Counted from the stretch's first letter, positions 38,090 through 48,220 are shown. The stretch: DNA of 64,000 bases from Rhynchopus sp. YZ270_cl-10 (GCA_964035575.1 OZ037924.1:1116001-1180000); one strand, 5' to 3'. Numbers and translations are program-made. Notes: generated from the sequence alone by a model not told the origin.

Positions 38090-41000
38090 ATGCAGTTGGT
38101 CACCCCCCTGAGAGTGTTGTGCGTGCTGCTGTTCTGTGGTGTGGACGTGCGGTGTGCTGTGGGGTTTGTTCCGTGTGAGAAGATTGAGTCTGCCCGCGCT
38201 GCGCTGGTGCACTTCCAAAGTGTGCAGCGAAATGGTGCAGAGCCGTACCTGCCGCACCCGACGAACGCGTCTGCACAAACGGAGTTCTTCCAGGACCACG
38301 TACCCTTCATCACCTTCCCCCGACGCGGCTGGGCCAACATCACCATCGGTGCCGGTACAGTGAACGATACGGGGCCTGTCCATGAGAACAACGTGCTCGA
38401 CCCTGCGAAGATCCACTTCGTCCCAAACATCTTCGTCACCGACCAAGACGACCGCATCATCGCTATGTCCGAATACGCACCCACAGTGGTGGGGCCCTAC
38501 CTCGAGTTTGAGATACCCCCAGGCACAACGCGGCTGCGTGCGTGGGAGTACTGCAATAGGCACGGCCTGTACGCTGGATACTGGACTTCCCTACCCGACC
38601 CTTCATGGGTTGTTGACGGGTTTGTGCCGCGCTGCAACTTTCACGACTGCTTCCCAGATGTGGCTTCCTGGGAGGGCGGGCGCTGCTCCGAACACGAGCG
38701 TCTCTTTGCCGAGGCACAGCGCCGGCAGTACAAGATGTTCACCACCTTCGACGCCTTCCGTGTCGACGAGACCTCAAACCGCACCCTCCTTCAGGACGTG
38801 CCGTACGTGACGCTGCAGGGCTCCTTTGGGAAGGTCACCGTCGGGAAGGGCACTGTCACGCGCAACCCAGAGGACCCCGTGCACACGACAGTGTCGTCGT
38901 CGAACCCAGACGAGGTGCACTACATCCACTCGATCTTTGTGAAGGACCAGTTTGGGAGGGTTATCGCTGCCACCATGCTCACAAGCGACTATCTGGAGCC
39001 GTTCCTCGAGTTCGAGGTGCCCGCCGGGACGACACACGTGACGCCGTTCTCACTGTGCACGCGCGCAGGCCTCTTTGAGGGGGTGAGTATCTCTGTCGAC
39101 AACGAGGCCACCGGTGCTGCCAACCCCTTCCCCTGCGGTGTGGCAGAGTGCGGAAACGTGCCCATGCGCAGCCGTGTCTGCAGGAACTTCGAGTCACTGA
39201 GGGCGGACCTTGTGCGCGACGATTGGTACTTCCAGAGTGTGAAGGCACGATACCACGACACTGTGGCGAGGGTGCAGCAGAAGCTCGGCATCCACTACGA
39301 CGGTGCGAATGCTGTGTTTGAGGTGACCATCTCAGGGCACCGTGTGGAGTCGCACCCCTACGACGTGGTGCGTGTGTACAATATGTACGTCGTCGACCAG
39401 AACGACGTTGTTGTGGCGATGAAGACGATCTCCCCAACAGACCAAGGCATCGCGATCGGGAGCACAGCCGCAAGGTACTCGTTGCACTTCAGTGTTGCGT
39501 CGGGTGCGTTGCGCCTGCGGCCTATTGTCGTGACGACACGCCTGGGCATCACCAAAGGGAACTATGTGGACGTTGTCAACACGACTATGGAGCGCGGCAA
39601 CTGCACCTTCGAGTCGTGGTACACAGACACCACCGGGTACGACCCGCAGAACGACCAGTGCCAGCTCCTCAACGAGTTCAAGGTGATGATGAACACAATA
39701 CACAACACCTCCATCCCCAACACAGACGAGTGGGACTTCAGCGACGCAATGTCTTTCAACGGGAACAAAGTCACCGTCACGCTGCCCCCCGTCAACCACA
39801 AGAACATCAAAGTGACGAGCGACCCGAACAAGCTTCAGTACGTGAAGGCCATTTACGTGGAGGACCAGCACAAACAGATTGTTGCGGCAGCAGTGTTCGC
39901 ACCCTCGCACGAGGCGGTGTTGGTGTTTTCTATGGACGCGGAGTGGCTGTCGTACACACCGTTCTTTGTCATCAACACCATAGGCACGATCAAGGGCGTG
40001 AAGCACACAGACCTCCCCTTCTCAGAAGTGTGCGCGGTGTCGGGGTGCCCTGAGGTGCCGGTCCTGCTGACATCGCCGGCGTGTCCGTTTGATTACATCG
40101 TGAAGGGGTTGAGGAGTCTGCAGGAACAGATGCGGAAGCCTGAGCATGCGCCACACCCAAGGGACAACACGCTTGACTCGTACACGACGCAGGAGTACAC
40201 GCCGTACATCACCTTGAATGGCAAGTACGCCAACGTCACGCTCGGGTCGGGCTCCGTGAACGAGACAGGCCCGCGCCAGGAGAACATCGTGGACGGGACG
40301 TCGACCACGTTCCACTACGCCGCAAGCATCTTCGTTGTGAACCAGGTCGGCCTCACGATTGCGCTGGCAGAGTTTGCGCCATTCCCTGGGTCGCCACATC
40401 TCCTCTTCGAGGTGCCGCTCGGGACGGAGTCGATGCAACCGTTCGTCTTCAGCAATATTCACGGTCTGTACGGCGGGTACTGGACACAGGTGTTCAGCAC
40501 AGGCTCGCAGGCGCCGCTGTGCAAGATGAACCCTTGCTTCAACCACGACGACCCGCATGAGGTGGTGGGTGGGAAGTGTGCGGTGTATGACGCACTCTTC
40601 AAGTCTGCGCTGCGCAAGCAGGGACTCTTCTTTGAGATCGCAGGCAGCGACGTGCGTGCGTGGCCCCCAGACACGCAGCACTCACATGAGCCGTGGATAA
40701 GCTACGATAAGTCGGAAGGGACTGCCCGAGTGAATATCGGGGTCGGTGGCGAAGTCCTGGACACTACACACATGAACGAAACGAACGACACCATTGACAG
40801 CATCTTCGTGGAGGACAACCGTGGGCACATTGTCGGCGTGAAGAAGTTCTGGGGCACGTTGACACGTTGGGAGTACGAGATGCACGTCCCGCCAAAGTCG
40901 TTGTCGCTGACGCCGTACGCCTTCTCTGTACGTCACGGCATGTTTAAGGGACGCACTGTCCAGGTACAGCCAGCCTTCTGCCGCATCCAAGCAGCTGGTC

Positions 41001-44000
41001 ACGACACACCCAGCACAGACGTGAAGGTGTCGCACCCGACGAACACCACACCGCAGACCCCCCCAGCCTTGTGCACCCCGTCAACCCTCCTGCACCAGGA
41101 CGCAGAGACGTACGCTTGCTCCATACAGACTTCCATGGAGGGGCTCAGCATCCACTGGAGGTGGGGCTTCCAGTCACGTGTTCACATTGCGATAGAGGCA
41201 CGTGGTTCGAGTGGGTGGTTGGGCATGGCCTTTGCGGAGGAGGCTGGGCGGATGTTCCCTGCAGATGCTTTGGTGTGTTCGGAGGTGAGCAACCTGATGG
41301 GGTTCCATTTGTCTGGGTACAACGATGTGGAGACCAACTCTGAGTTTGAGAAGGAGTTGTTTGACGTTGCGTGCGACTGGACGGGTGGGGCCACGATCAT
41401 GCGCTTCTCTCATGAGGCGATGAGTCGCGAAAGCAAGCTTGATCTGAATGTTGCGCTTGACCGCAGTGACAAGCGTCTCGCGATGCACTCTGAGTGGGCT
41501 GCCTTTGTGGTCGACTTCGACAGAGGACATGCCGTTGCGGTCAACGCAGAGCAGTACCCACGCCTGCGCCTGCTGCACGGGTGGCTGATGATGATCGCGT
41601 GGTGCTGGCTGGTCCCCTTGTCCATCATGTCGAAGCGATACGGCAAGCACGTCTTCGGCCTCAGCAGCTCCATCGCTGTCGGGGACATGGGCAGTGCAGT
41701 GCAGATGCACGTCATCTTTGCGGGGGTGGGCGTCATCTTCACAGCCTTCGCGTCTGTCATTGCGCTGCGGTACTTCACCAACTCGCACGCGGACGACAAG
41801 CTCTCCCACACAAAGCTGGGTGTCTTCATCATGCTCTGCTCGAGCCTCATTGTGCTGCTCGGTGTGCTTGGGCCTGCCATCATCCCACGTGAAGGCAGAA
41901 TACGTACCGTATGGGGGCTGATCCACAAATCCTTGGGGCGCGTGCTTATGGTGATTGCCCTCGTGCAGTGCTACACAGGAGTGAAGAAGTTGGAAGCGTT
42001 GCAGTCAAATGGGTCCGGGTTGATCTTCTTCGTGGGGCAGATGGGCGTGACTGCGTTGGTGGCAGTGTCGCTGACGCTGGAGGTGATAAGGACGTGGTTT
42101 ATCTTGTCTGAGGTGAAGGTTGCGGACGCTGTCAAGGGCAAGATGGAAGTTTTGCAGTGGGAGGAGGTCAAAAAGCACAACGACGATCTCGACCCATGGC
42201 TTGTCGTCGATGGAAAGGTCTTTGCCGTAAAGACGTGGCTCCGCACCCACCCCGGTGGGCAGGACGTGCTTCTCAAGCACGCTGGTTGTGATGCGACACG
42301 TGAGTTCCACAGCTTCCGCCACAGCCGCCGTGCCCGCCGCAAGATGGAGTCCTTCTTGGTGGGCACCATGGCGGACGACAACATGGTGTCTGCCATCACG
42401 CTCGCAGAGACCATCACAAAGAGTCTGTCGATGATGGACCTGACAGAAGCAACCGCCATCATCGAGAAAGCGCACAACACAGTGCCGCATTCGCTGCTCT
42501 CCGCACACGTGTCGCTGCTGAAGAACCTGAAGAAGTTCACACCCTTCCTGCCAGACTCGCTTAAGGAGGGTGCCGTGCAGACAGAGGCGTACCTCTCGCG
42601 CGAGCAGTTGCAGGACAAGAACCGTCGCCAGAACGACCCTGTCGTGCGCAACATCGAACTGTATCCACCCACGGAGTGCGCCGTTGCGCTCACGGACATC
42701 CAAGAATCGTGCAAGCTGTGGGCCCTGGCAAACTCTGCGATGACGACGTGTGTGAAGGTGCACAACGAGCTCATCCGCAGCACCATTGCGATGTGCCGCG
42801 GGTACGAGGTGCGCAACATCGGCGACGCCTTCATGGTCGTCTTCGAGAGCAAACGCGACTGCGTCACCTTCGCAGCCAATGTGCAGGTCACTCTGCTGAG
42901 CGCACGCTGGCCACAACGCATCCTTGACTCAGAGATGTGCGAGGAGAAGCGTGACATGAACGACACCATCATCTGGCACGGTCCACGCGTGCGCGTCGGC
43001 ATCCACTGGGGAGACGTTCTGACGGAGAAGAACCACATCACGAATAGGATTGAATTCTTCGGTGAGGCCATCTCCGTTGTGACTGCGGTGCACTCTCTTG
43101 CCATGGGTGGTGCCATCGTCTCGACGTTGAGCCTTGTGGAGGCACTCTCGCAGCGCGACCGTGCTTCAATGATGGAGCTCAAAAGCTTCCGCTTGGGACC
43201 GCTGCCGATGGATAACTTCCCACGCAGCTCGTACCGCCCGAACCAGATGCCTGTTGTGGTGGTGCTTGTCCCGAAGATGCTGAAGGGCCGTGCAGAGGAG
43301 TGGTTCCCCACAGGCGCCAGCATCGACGCAGCGCATGCCTACGCGCCCTACGCAAACCCTTTGGTGCGCAGCGACACACCCACCCCTGCCACACTGGTCC
43401 TGCCTCCTCACAAATACCCGCAGTTTTCGTACCGCACCTCGCACAGCACCGTGGCCTTGGTCAAACCGAAGCTTGGGTTCTTGATGGACCAGCGCAGTGC
43501 CCCAGACACGGTGCAGAGCTTCATTGGGCCGCTCTTCGACGCGACGCATAAGTCAGAGGGCATCATCCGGAGTGCCTGCGGGGAGTCGTTCTTCCTTGTG
43601 TGGAACGTCAGCAAACGCTGCTCGCAGCACGCCATCCAGGCGGCACGGTGCCTCACGCTGTTCTACCAGGAGGGCTGGAACACGCTGCGGATGCACACCT
43701 CCTGGGACACCTCGATTCCGTGGGGCATTGTGACGGGGCGTGTCATCCATGGAAAGGCTGGGACGGATACGCAGCGGACCTATGTACTGCTGGGGGGTGT
43801 TGTTGTTGTGGCACATCAGTTGTCGATTATGGCTGGGCATCTTAACACACATGCTGTGTGCATGTCGATGCCGCGATCCACTGGTATCAAGGACGAACCT
43901 TCGCTGCGTGCGCATATCCGCCCTTTGGAGGTGTGCGTGCTGCCGGAGGAGTCCAGCAGCATGCGGGCACTGATGTGGGAGGTGAACGCAGCGTCCTTAT

Positions 44001-44425
44001 CGAAGTCGATGTCACCATGGGGGTTTGCGCGGGTCACGACGTTTTCACTGACGCCGGAGCTGCTCTCTGAGGCAGTTGAGGCGCTGTCGTCAACGGGACA
44101 CGATATCGAGAAGCTGAAGCAGAAGCTGCGCCCCCTCCTCACCGTCCACCCCTGTGCCTCCTGCGGTACCGGCTGTGCTTCCATCACCTGCGACAACTGC
44201 GCCAAGGACATCTGCCTGGCCTGCACCACAGGCTGCACGGACCACACCACCCACCCCACAGACAACTGGGGTGCAGAAGGCAGCGCCCACTTCACAGCCG
44301 CATTGTCACGTGCCGAAACCGGTGTGCCACCCCAGCTCATCCCCCTCAGCTTTATGCTCACGGAAGAGCCGATGCAGTCGTGGATAGACCCTGTTGAACC
44401 AGGGGGTCTTCTGTCCCCCCAGTAG
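38090..44425 (+). CDS. SOR-like/DOMON/cyt b561/cyt b5/nucleotide cyclase/B-box fusion receptor
   Basis: This intronless gene encodes 2,111 residues; the frame is open upstream but ATG 38090 starts a clear signal peptide (MQLVTPLRVLCVLLFCGVDV). Residues about 35-190, 200-335, 362-490, 523-640, 665-800 and 831-960 are six tandem domains resembling the superoxide-reductase iron domain. Repeat 1 keeps DHVP, spaced His residues and YCNRHGLYAGYW. A DOMON domain (about 1000-1150) follows. Next is a cytochrome b561 core (about 1160-1340) with His in LLHGWLMM, VQMHVIF, LSHTKLG and LIHKSLG. Cytochrome b5 (about 1355-1427) has THPGGQDVLL and EFHSFRHS. Cyclase domain 1 (about 1527-1690) has VALTDIQES and GYEVRNIGDAFMVVF, so both metal-binding Asp are kept. 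Cyclase domain 2 (about 1779-1920) is degenerate. A B-box-like zinc finger (about 2017-2059, CASCGTGCASITCDNCAKDI) precedes the C-terminus. Likely an extracellular/luminal redox sensor or reductase coupled to cAMP or cGMP synthesis; the coupling is inference. Confidence 0.9.
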   Translation: MQLVTPLRVLCVLLFCGVDVRCAVGFVPCEKIESARAALVHFQSVQRNGAEPYLPHPTNASAQTEFFQDHVPFITFPRRGWANITIGAGTVNDTGPVHENNVLDPAKIHFVPNIFVTDQDDRIIAMSEYAPTVVGPYLEFEIPPGTTRLRAWEYCNRHGLYAGYWTSLPDPSWVVDGFVPRCNFHDCFPDVASWEGGRCSEHERLFAEAQRRQYKMFTTFDAFRVDETSNRTLLQDVPYVTLQGSFGKVTVGKGTVTRNPEDPVHTTVSSSNPDEVHYIHSIFVKDQFGRVIAATMLTSDYLEPFLEFEVPAGTTHVTPFSLCTRAGLFEGVSISVDNEATGAANPFPCGVAECGNVPMRSRVCRNFESLRADLVRDDWYFQSVKARYHDTVARVQQKLGIHYDGANAVFEVTISGHRVESHPYDVVRVYNMYVVDQNDVVVAMKTISPTDQGIAIGSTAARYSLHFSVASGALRLRPIVVTTRLGITKGNYVDVVNTTMERGNCTFESWYTDTTGYDPQNDQCQLLNEFKVMMNTIHNTSIPNTDEWDFSDAMSFNGNKVTVTLPPVNHKNIKVTSDPNKLQYVKAIYVEDQHKQIVAAAVFAPSHEAVLVFSMDAEWLSYTPFFVINTIGTIKGVKHTDLPFSEVCAVSGCPEVPVLLTSPACPFDYIVKGLRSLQEQMRKPEHAPHPRDNTLDSYTTQEYTPYITLNGKYANVTLGSGSVNETGPRQENIVDGTSTTFHYAASIFVVNQVGLTIALAEFAPFPGSPHLLFEVPLGTESMQPFVFSNIHGLYGGYWTQVFSTGSQAPLCKMNPCFNHDDPHEVVGGKCAVYDALFKSALRKQGLFFEIAGSDVRAWPPDTQHSHEPWISYDKSEGTARVNIGVGGEVLDTTHMNETNDTIDSIFVEDNRGHIVGVKKFWGTLTRWEYEMHVPPKSLSLTPYAFSVRHGMFKGRTVQVQPAFCRIQAAGHDTPSTDVKVSHPTNTTPQTPPALCTPSTLLHQDAETYACSIQTSMEGLSIHWRWGFQSRVHIAIEARGSSGWLGMAFAEEAGRMFPADALVCSEVSNLMGFHLSGYNDVETNSEFEKELFDVACDWTGGATIMRFSHEAMSRESKLDLNVALDRSDKRLAMHSEWAAFVVDFDRGHAVAVNAEQYPRLRLLHGWLMMIAWCWLVPLSIMSKRYGKHVFGLSSSIAVGDMGSAVQMHVIFAGVGVIFTAFASVIALRYFTNSHADDKLSHTKLGVFIMLCSSLIVLLGVLGPAIIPREGRIRTVWGLIHKSLGRVLMVIALVQCYTGVKKLEALQSNGSGLIFFVGQMGVTALVAVSLTLEVIRTWFILSEVKVADAVKGKMEVLQWEEVKKHNDDLDPWLVVDGKVFAVKTWLRTHPGGQDVLLKHAGCDATREFHSFRHSRRARRKMESFLVGTMADDNMVSAITLAETITKSLSMMDLTEATAIIEKAHNTVPHSLLSAHVSLLKNLKKFTPFLPDSLKEGAVQTEAYLSREQLQDKNRRQNDPVVRNIELYPPTECAVALTDIQESCKLWALANSAMTTCVKVHNELIRSTIAMCRGYEVRNIGDAFMVVFESKRDCVTFAANVQVTLLSARWPQRILDSEMCEEKRDMNDTIIWHGPRVRVGIHWGDVLTEKNHITNRIEFFGEAISVVTAVHSLAMGGAIVSTLSLVEALSQRDRASMMELKSFRLGPLPMDNFPRSSYRPNQMPVVVVLVPKMLKGRAEEWFPTGASIDAAHAYAPYANPLVRSDTPTPATLVLPPHKYPQFSYRTSHSTVALVKPKLGFLMDQRSAPDTVQSFIGPLFDATHKSEGIIRSACGESFFLVWNVSKRCSQHAIQAARCLTLFYQEGWNTLRMHTSWDTSIPWGIVTGRVIHGKAGTDTQRTYVLLGGVVVVAHQLSIMAGHLNTHAVCMSMPRSTGIKDEPSLRAHIRPLEVCVLPEESSSMRALMWEVNAASLSKSMSPWGFARVTTFSLTPELLSEAVEALSSTGHDIEKLKQKLRPLLTVHPCASCGTGCASITCDNCAKDICLACTTGCTDHTTHPTDNWGAEGSAHFTAALSRAETGVPPQLIPLSFMLTEEPMQSWIDPVEPGGLLSPQ

Positions 44426-44772
44426 TGGAGAGTAACGTGCATAGGGAAAAGGGGATGGGGTTTCTGTTTATATGGGTTGTCAAAAAAGGGGGGGGGAGCA
44501 TTTTGCTATAGTCTATAGAGACGGTATTAAAGTTCAATTGTTTTGAACGCCCTTTCCCTTTGGAAACTGGGGGAAGTGGATATTTGCGTAATGCGAACTA
44601 CACTTATCCCCAAAAACAATTTTATCAGCATTTTTTTTTGTTACGGTTTTGGTTTTGTGAAGCTTTTTTTTGTTAAGAGGTGCGTAGTGATGTGAGGCAA
44701 TTCATGTTTCGAGTTTTTGTCACGTAGGCTCATGCTTCACCTGACAAACAGCTTTTTCTCCCCTTTTTCTTT

Positions 44773-44850
44773 ACTTGTGCTTCCTTCCAGATGGCTGGCA
44801 TCGTACGTCAGTCGGAGGTGCCTGTATTAACAATGTACCATTTTTTTCTC
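44773..44850 (+). repeat. Interspersed repeat family B, 5'-truncated copy
   Basis: CTTGTGCTTCCTTCCAGATG, GCTGGCATCGTACGTCAGTC and GGAGGTGCCTGTATTAACAA, followed by T-rich DNA. Confidence 0.65.
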
Positions 44851-44867
44851 TCTACCTCGAAATGGAT

Positions 44868-44970
44868 GTAAGACTGCAGCTGGTTGGGGGGTCCACCCAG
44901 ATGCGGTTCAATGTACCAAAAGGTACAGTTGTCACACGAGAGCTTTTTTGCAGTCAGCCTTTTTTTTCCC
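44868..44970 (+). repeat. Interspersed repeat family D, longer copy
   Basis: AAATGGATGTAAGACTGCAG, TTGGGGGGTCCACCCAGATG and CAAAAGGTACAGTTGTCACA, then a T-rich tail. The 50505-50612 copy shares this longer form (GGATGTAGGACTGCA, GTGTCCACCCC, AAGGTACACAGT), so the D cores elsewhere may be 5'-truncated. Confidence 0.6.
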
Positions 44971-45180
44971 GTTAGATATACCTTGCATGCATCTCATAGT
45001 TTTTTTCTCGTTTTTTTTGAACCTTTTTGCTTCTCTTTTTCTAACTTTTTTTTTGGGGGGGTTTTTTTTCTATTGGTTCTGCCCGAGACCCTCGATGTTG
45101 CTAAAAGAACAAATCAATATTTTATAATGCACACCAATATTGAGCCGCAAAACCCTTTTCAAATTTGTTTTATTTTTATT

Positions 45181-45312
45181 AGGTGACTCAGCACAGAGAG
45201 GGCTAGGTTCATCTTTAAAAACCTTTTTTCTCCGGGGTTCGATAACCAAACGGAGTTGTCAGTGCCCTGCGTCCCAGAGGCGTTTTGCACTATCAACTTC
45301 ACTTTTTTTTTG
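45181..45312 (+). repeat. Family A hairpin followed by a truncated LINE 3' end
   Basis: 45181-45229 is a family A copy (AGGTGACTCAGCACAGAGAG, GGCTAGGTTCATCTTT). From 45230, CTCCGGGGTTCGATAACC .. CGGAG .. GTCCCAGAGGCGTTTTGCAC .. ATCAACTTCAC is the same 3' end as the LINE at 7941-8016. It is a 5'-truncated insertion in the T-rich tail of the A unit. Confidence 0.75.
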
Positions 45313-46359
45313 TTTTTGTTCGGAAAGCGTGTGAACCAGGCACCTTTCGAATCCGGGAAGAAACAAAAGATATTGCCGAAGACAGTCCTCCCTTTTCCCA
45401 TGATTTTTTTTTGTTGAAATAACGGAATCAGATTTTTTGAATTTTTTTTATAGGTCAAAAAGGAAGTTGACCGGGGGAAATGCTACGGTCACTCTAACTG
45501 TTTTTCACCCTCATTTGTGTACCTCCCCTTCTCACACATTATTGTATGCACTTCGGAGGACTTTCACTTTTCTTATCTTTTCTACTTGGCTCTTTTTTTG
45601 TAAACATATCAGTTTTCAAAAAGAGCATTGACACAGTGAACTGTGGAAGGGTGAAAGCGTACTACTAACAAACCCCCCGGTTTCGTTTCCGCCATTTTCC
45701 TGTTAGATAGCTGTTTGATAACGTAGCATTTTTTGAATGAAACTTGGAAGAGTGATACAGCCAGAGAAATGCAAAAAGAAAAAAAAAAACTCTATACCTT
45801 CCGTAGTACAAATGGCTTCGGACAACATTATGTACAGACCCTATTAACCCCAAGCGGGTCCGTAGGCGATTGTCAACATAACAACAAAAAAAAAAAAACA
45901 GCAGGGTACCTATTCTGTGATATCCTCCTAATCGAGCGAAGGAAACGGTCACATTGTGCTTTGCGGTGTGGTGACGAGGCTTTTTTTTGTCTCTGCAATT
46001 TCATCATCAAAAAAAGAGGGGAGTTTTTTTGGATGACTACGTCATTCATACAAAGCTTTCGTTTCTTTTGCACGGCTTCTATCCGTGATAGTCTAAAATC
46101 AAACATTATTTTTTTATTTTCTGCATGGGTACGAAAAAGTGAAAGGGTAGCGACACTAGTCTTGACCCCCCGCCCTTCAAGGGCCCCCCTTTTCCCCTTA
46201 GTCTGTCTCCCCTAACCCACTCCTTCCCTGGCACCATTCTCTTCCCTAGCTTTTTACCATCCCAACAACAACAAAAAATCGCAGTAACAAATCTGCAGTA
46301 CAAAAGGCTTCGGCCAACTTTGAGTACAGAATTTTGTTCCGTTTTTTATTTTTTTATTT

Positions 46360-46525
46360 TTTACGCACACTACTTTGTGAGCGGAAAAGTGTCACGTCGT
46401 TCACTCACCCAACCGTGCTCCGCAACACCACCACCCAGGTGATTTTTAGTGTGTGTGGAAGCGTCAACGCATCAAACAACTACAAGAAGGGGGGTGAGGG
46501 AACGACAAATGATACTTTTTTTTCT
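46360..46525 (+). repeat. Interspersed repeat family E, longest copy
   Basis: CACACTACTTTGTGAGCGG, AAGTGTCACGTCGTTCACTC, CCCAACCGTGCTCCGCAAC, GGAAGCGTCAACGCATCAAA and GGGGGGTGAGGGAACGACAA align with 13159-13300 over nearly the whole length. Confidence 0.7.
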
Positions 46526-46642
46526 GGAGCGAAGTGATTGTCGACACAACAAAGGGAAAAAATAATGCAGCAGCGATAAAGCTGTACAATCCGTAGAAGT
46601 AAAGAAGTAGCGGAGGGGGGAAGAGGGGGAAAGGGGGTGGGG

Positions 46643-46741
46643 AGTGGTGGACTGTATTGTGATAATTGCCCATCATAGTACATAATACACATAGTGTATC
46701 ATGTACTATGACGGGCAATTTATCACAATACAGTCGCCACT
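46643..46741. mobile_element. Near-perfect foldback hairpin, about 45-bp arms
   Basis: The left arm from AGTGGTGGACTGTATTGTGA through TAATTGCCCATCATAGTACA is mirrored by the right arm ending TATCACAATACAGTCGCCAC. Only a few positions mismatch and the central loop is a few bases. A recently inserted foldback/MITE is the simplest reading. No coding capacity. Confidence 0.7.
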
Positions 46742-46923
46742 AGGCATACCTAGAAAGCAGGGTATAGTAGGGGGGGTACCGAACAACCGAATGAGTCATT
46801 AAGCCCTAGTAAGGACTTAGGATAATCTTCACAAAACAGTTTTTTTTTTTTTTGGCGTTGTCGGAGAAATGATGCGAAAAATAAAAAAAAGTCCACCAGA
46901 AATAACATAATATGCATATGAAC

Positions 46924-48164
46924 TTAGGGCAAACAAATTTTTCGTTTGCGTTCGCGTCCTAAGGGTACCCAGAAAAACCCTGGCAGGCAGGCAAAAAAAA
47001 GTTTGTTTCAAAAAAAAAGTTTTTTTCAAAATGTGCTTGCTGAACCCGGGAGTTGACCCTCCGGAGTCGGTTTTTTCTCTTTTTTTTTTCCTGTTGACAC
47101 TGGTTTTGACTATTTTCTCATATTTCCCAAAATGGAACCACCTAAAGTTATATTATAAAATAGCAGGTGAGCACTTTTTCCCCCGGATGAGTACCCAGGC
47201 CACAGGCCACAGTACAGTGGTGCTGGTGAAGCTTTTAACGCCGGCATTTGCATTTTCGGAATCCGTCCGTCCAGTGGTGGGGTCAATTTGCTGAAATGGA
47301 CAAGTTCTCGTTTTTGATCAATTTCCTCACAGTATACACAGTATACACAGTATACACAGTATACACAGTATACACAGTATACACAGTATACACAGTATAC
47401 ACAGTATACACAGTATACACAGTATACACAGTATACACAGTATACACAGTATACACAGTATACACAGTATACACAGTATACACAGTATACACAGTATACA
47501 CAGTATACACAGTATACACAGTATACACAGTATACACAGTATACACAGTATACACAGTATACACAGTATACACAGTATACACAGACGGAAATTTCCCAGG
47601 GTCGGGAGATGAGCAGGGGAGGGAAGAATGTTAACTCACAGCCCAGGGTGTCTCCTAATTCTGGAAATTTTTCAAAATTCCGACATCCGGAAGCAATTTT
47701 TTTCCCTGGAAAAAAAGTGGGTTTGCAGCCCCAAAACATACTGCGATTGGCATTTCCGGAATCCGTCCGCGCTGTGGTGGGGTCACTTTGCCGAAATAGC
47801 CAAGTTCTTGGTTTTGGACAAAATGAGTGTCCCGTCAGCGTAACGTAAAGGGGGCCAAGTGTTTGCCTGTAGAAACTGGTAGGAACAGACAGCGCCGCAG
47901 GCGCACGGTACCCAACATACTTTTTTCGGGAAAATACCAAAACAAAAGCACTTTAAACACGTCCCTAATTTTTCCGCAAACTTTTTCCCTGGCAATTTTT
48001 TTCCAAAGACCGGAAGCGGAAGCAAATTAGGAAACACCCTGACACAGCCCCAACACAAAAAAATTGAAAAAAACTTTTTTTCAAAAAAACTTTTTTCCCC
48101 AAAAATCTCAAAAAAACCTAGGCAGGCAGGACGCGAACGCATAAAAAAAGTTTGTTTGCCCTTA
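46924..48164. mobile_element. Inverted-repeat-bounded unit 1, carrying a 9-bp satellite
   Basis: The terminal 37 bp at 46924-46960 (TTAGGGCAAACAAATTTTTC..GCGTTCGCGTCCT) match the reverse complement of 48128-48164 at 32 positions. Inside are two copies of repeat G: 47227-47328, followed by the ACAGTATAC array, and 47747-47830 without an array. There is no recognisable transposase. It directly neighbours unit 2. Confidence 0.6.
47329..47584. repeat. Tandem array, 9-bp unit ACAGTATAC, about 28 copies
   Basis: Essentially perfect repetition; each unit contains the palindrome GTATAC. It is open in several frames on both strands, which makes long false ORFs (VYT repeats). Confidence 0.97.
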
Positions 48165-48220
48165 CGACAAAAAAAAAATCCCAAAAAAAAAATAGTTGTC
48201 GTCTTATCGTCGTATCACGA

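Noticed and set aside
45230-45312. tRNA gene suggested by GGTTCGATAACC
   Set aside because: No acceptor stem, D arm or anticodon arm; it is the LINE 3' end. The same holds for 7941-8016.
47248-47634. Long ORFs of VYT repeats on both strands
   Set aside because: They come only from the 9-bp ACAGTATAC array, whose length is a multiple of three and has no stop in several frames.
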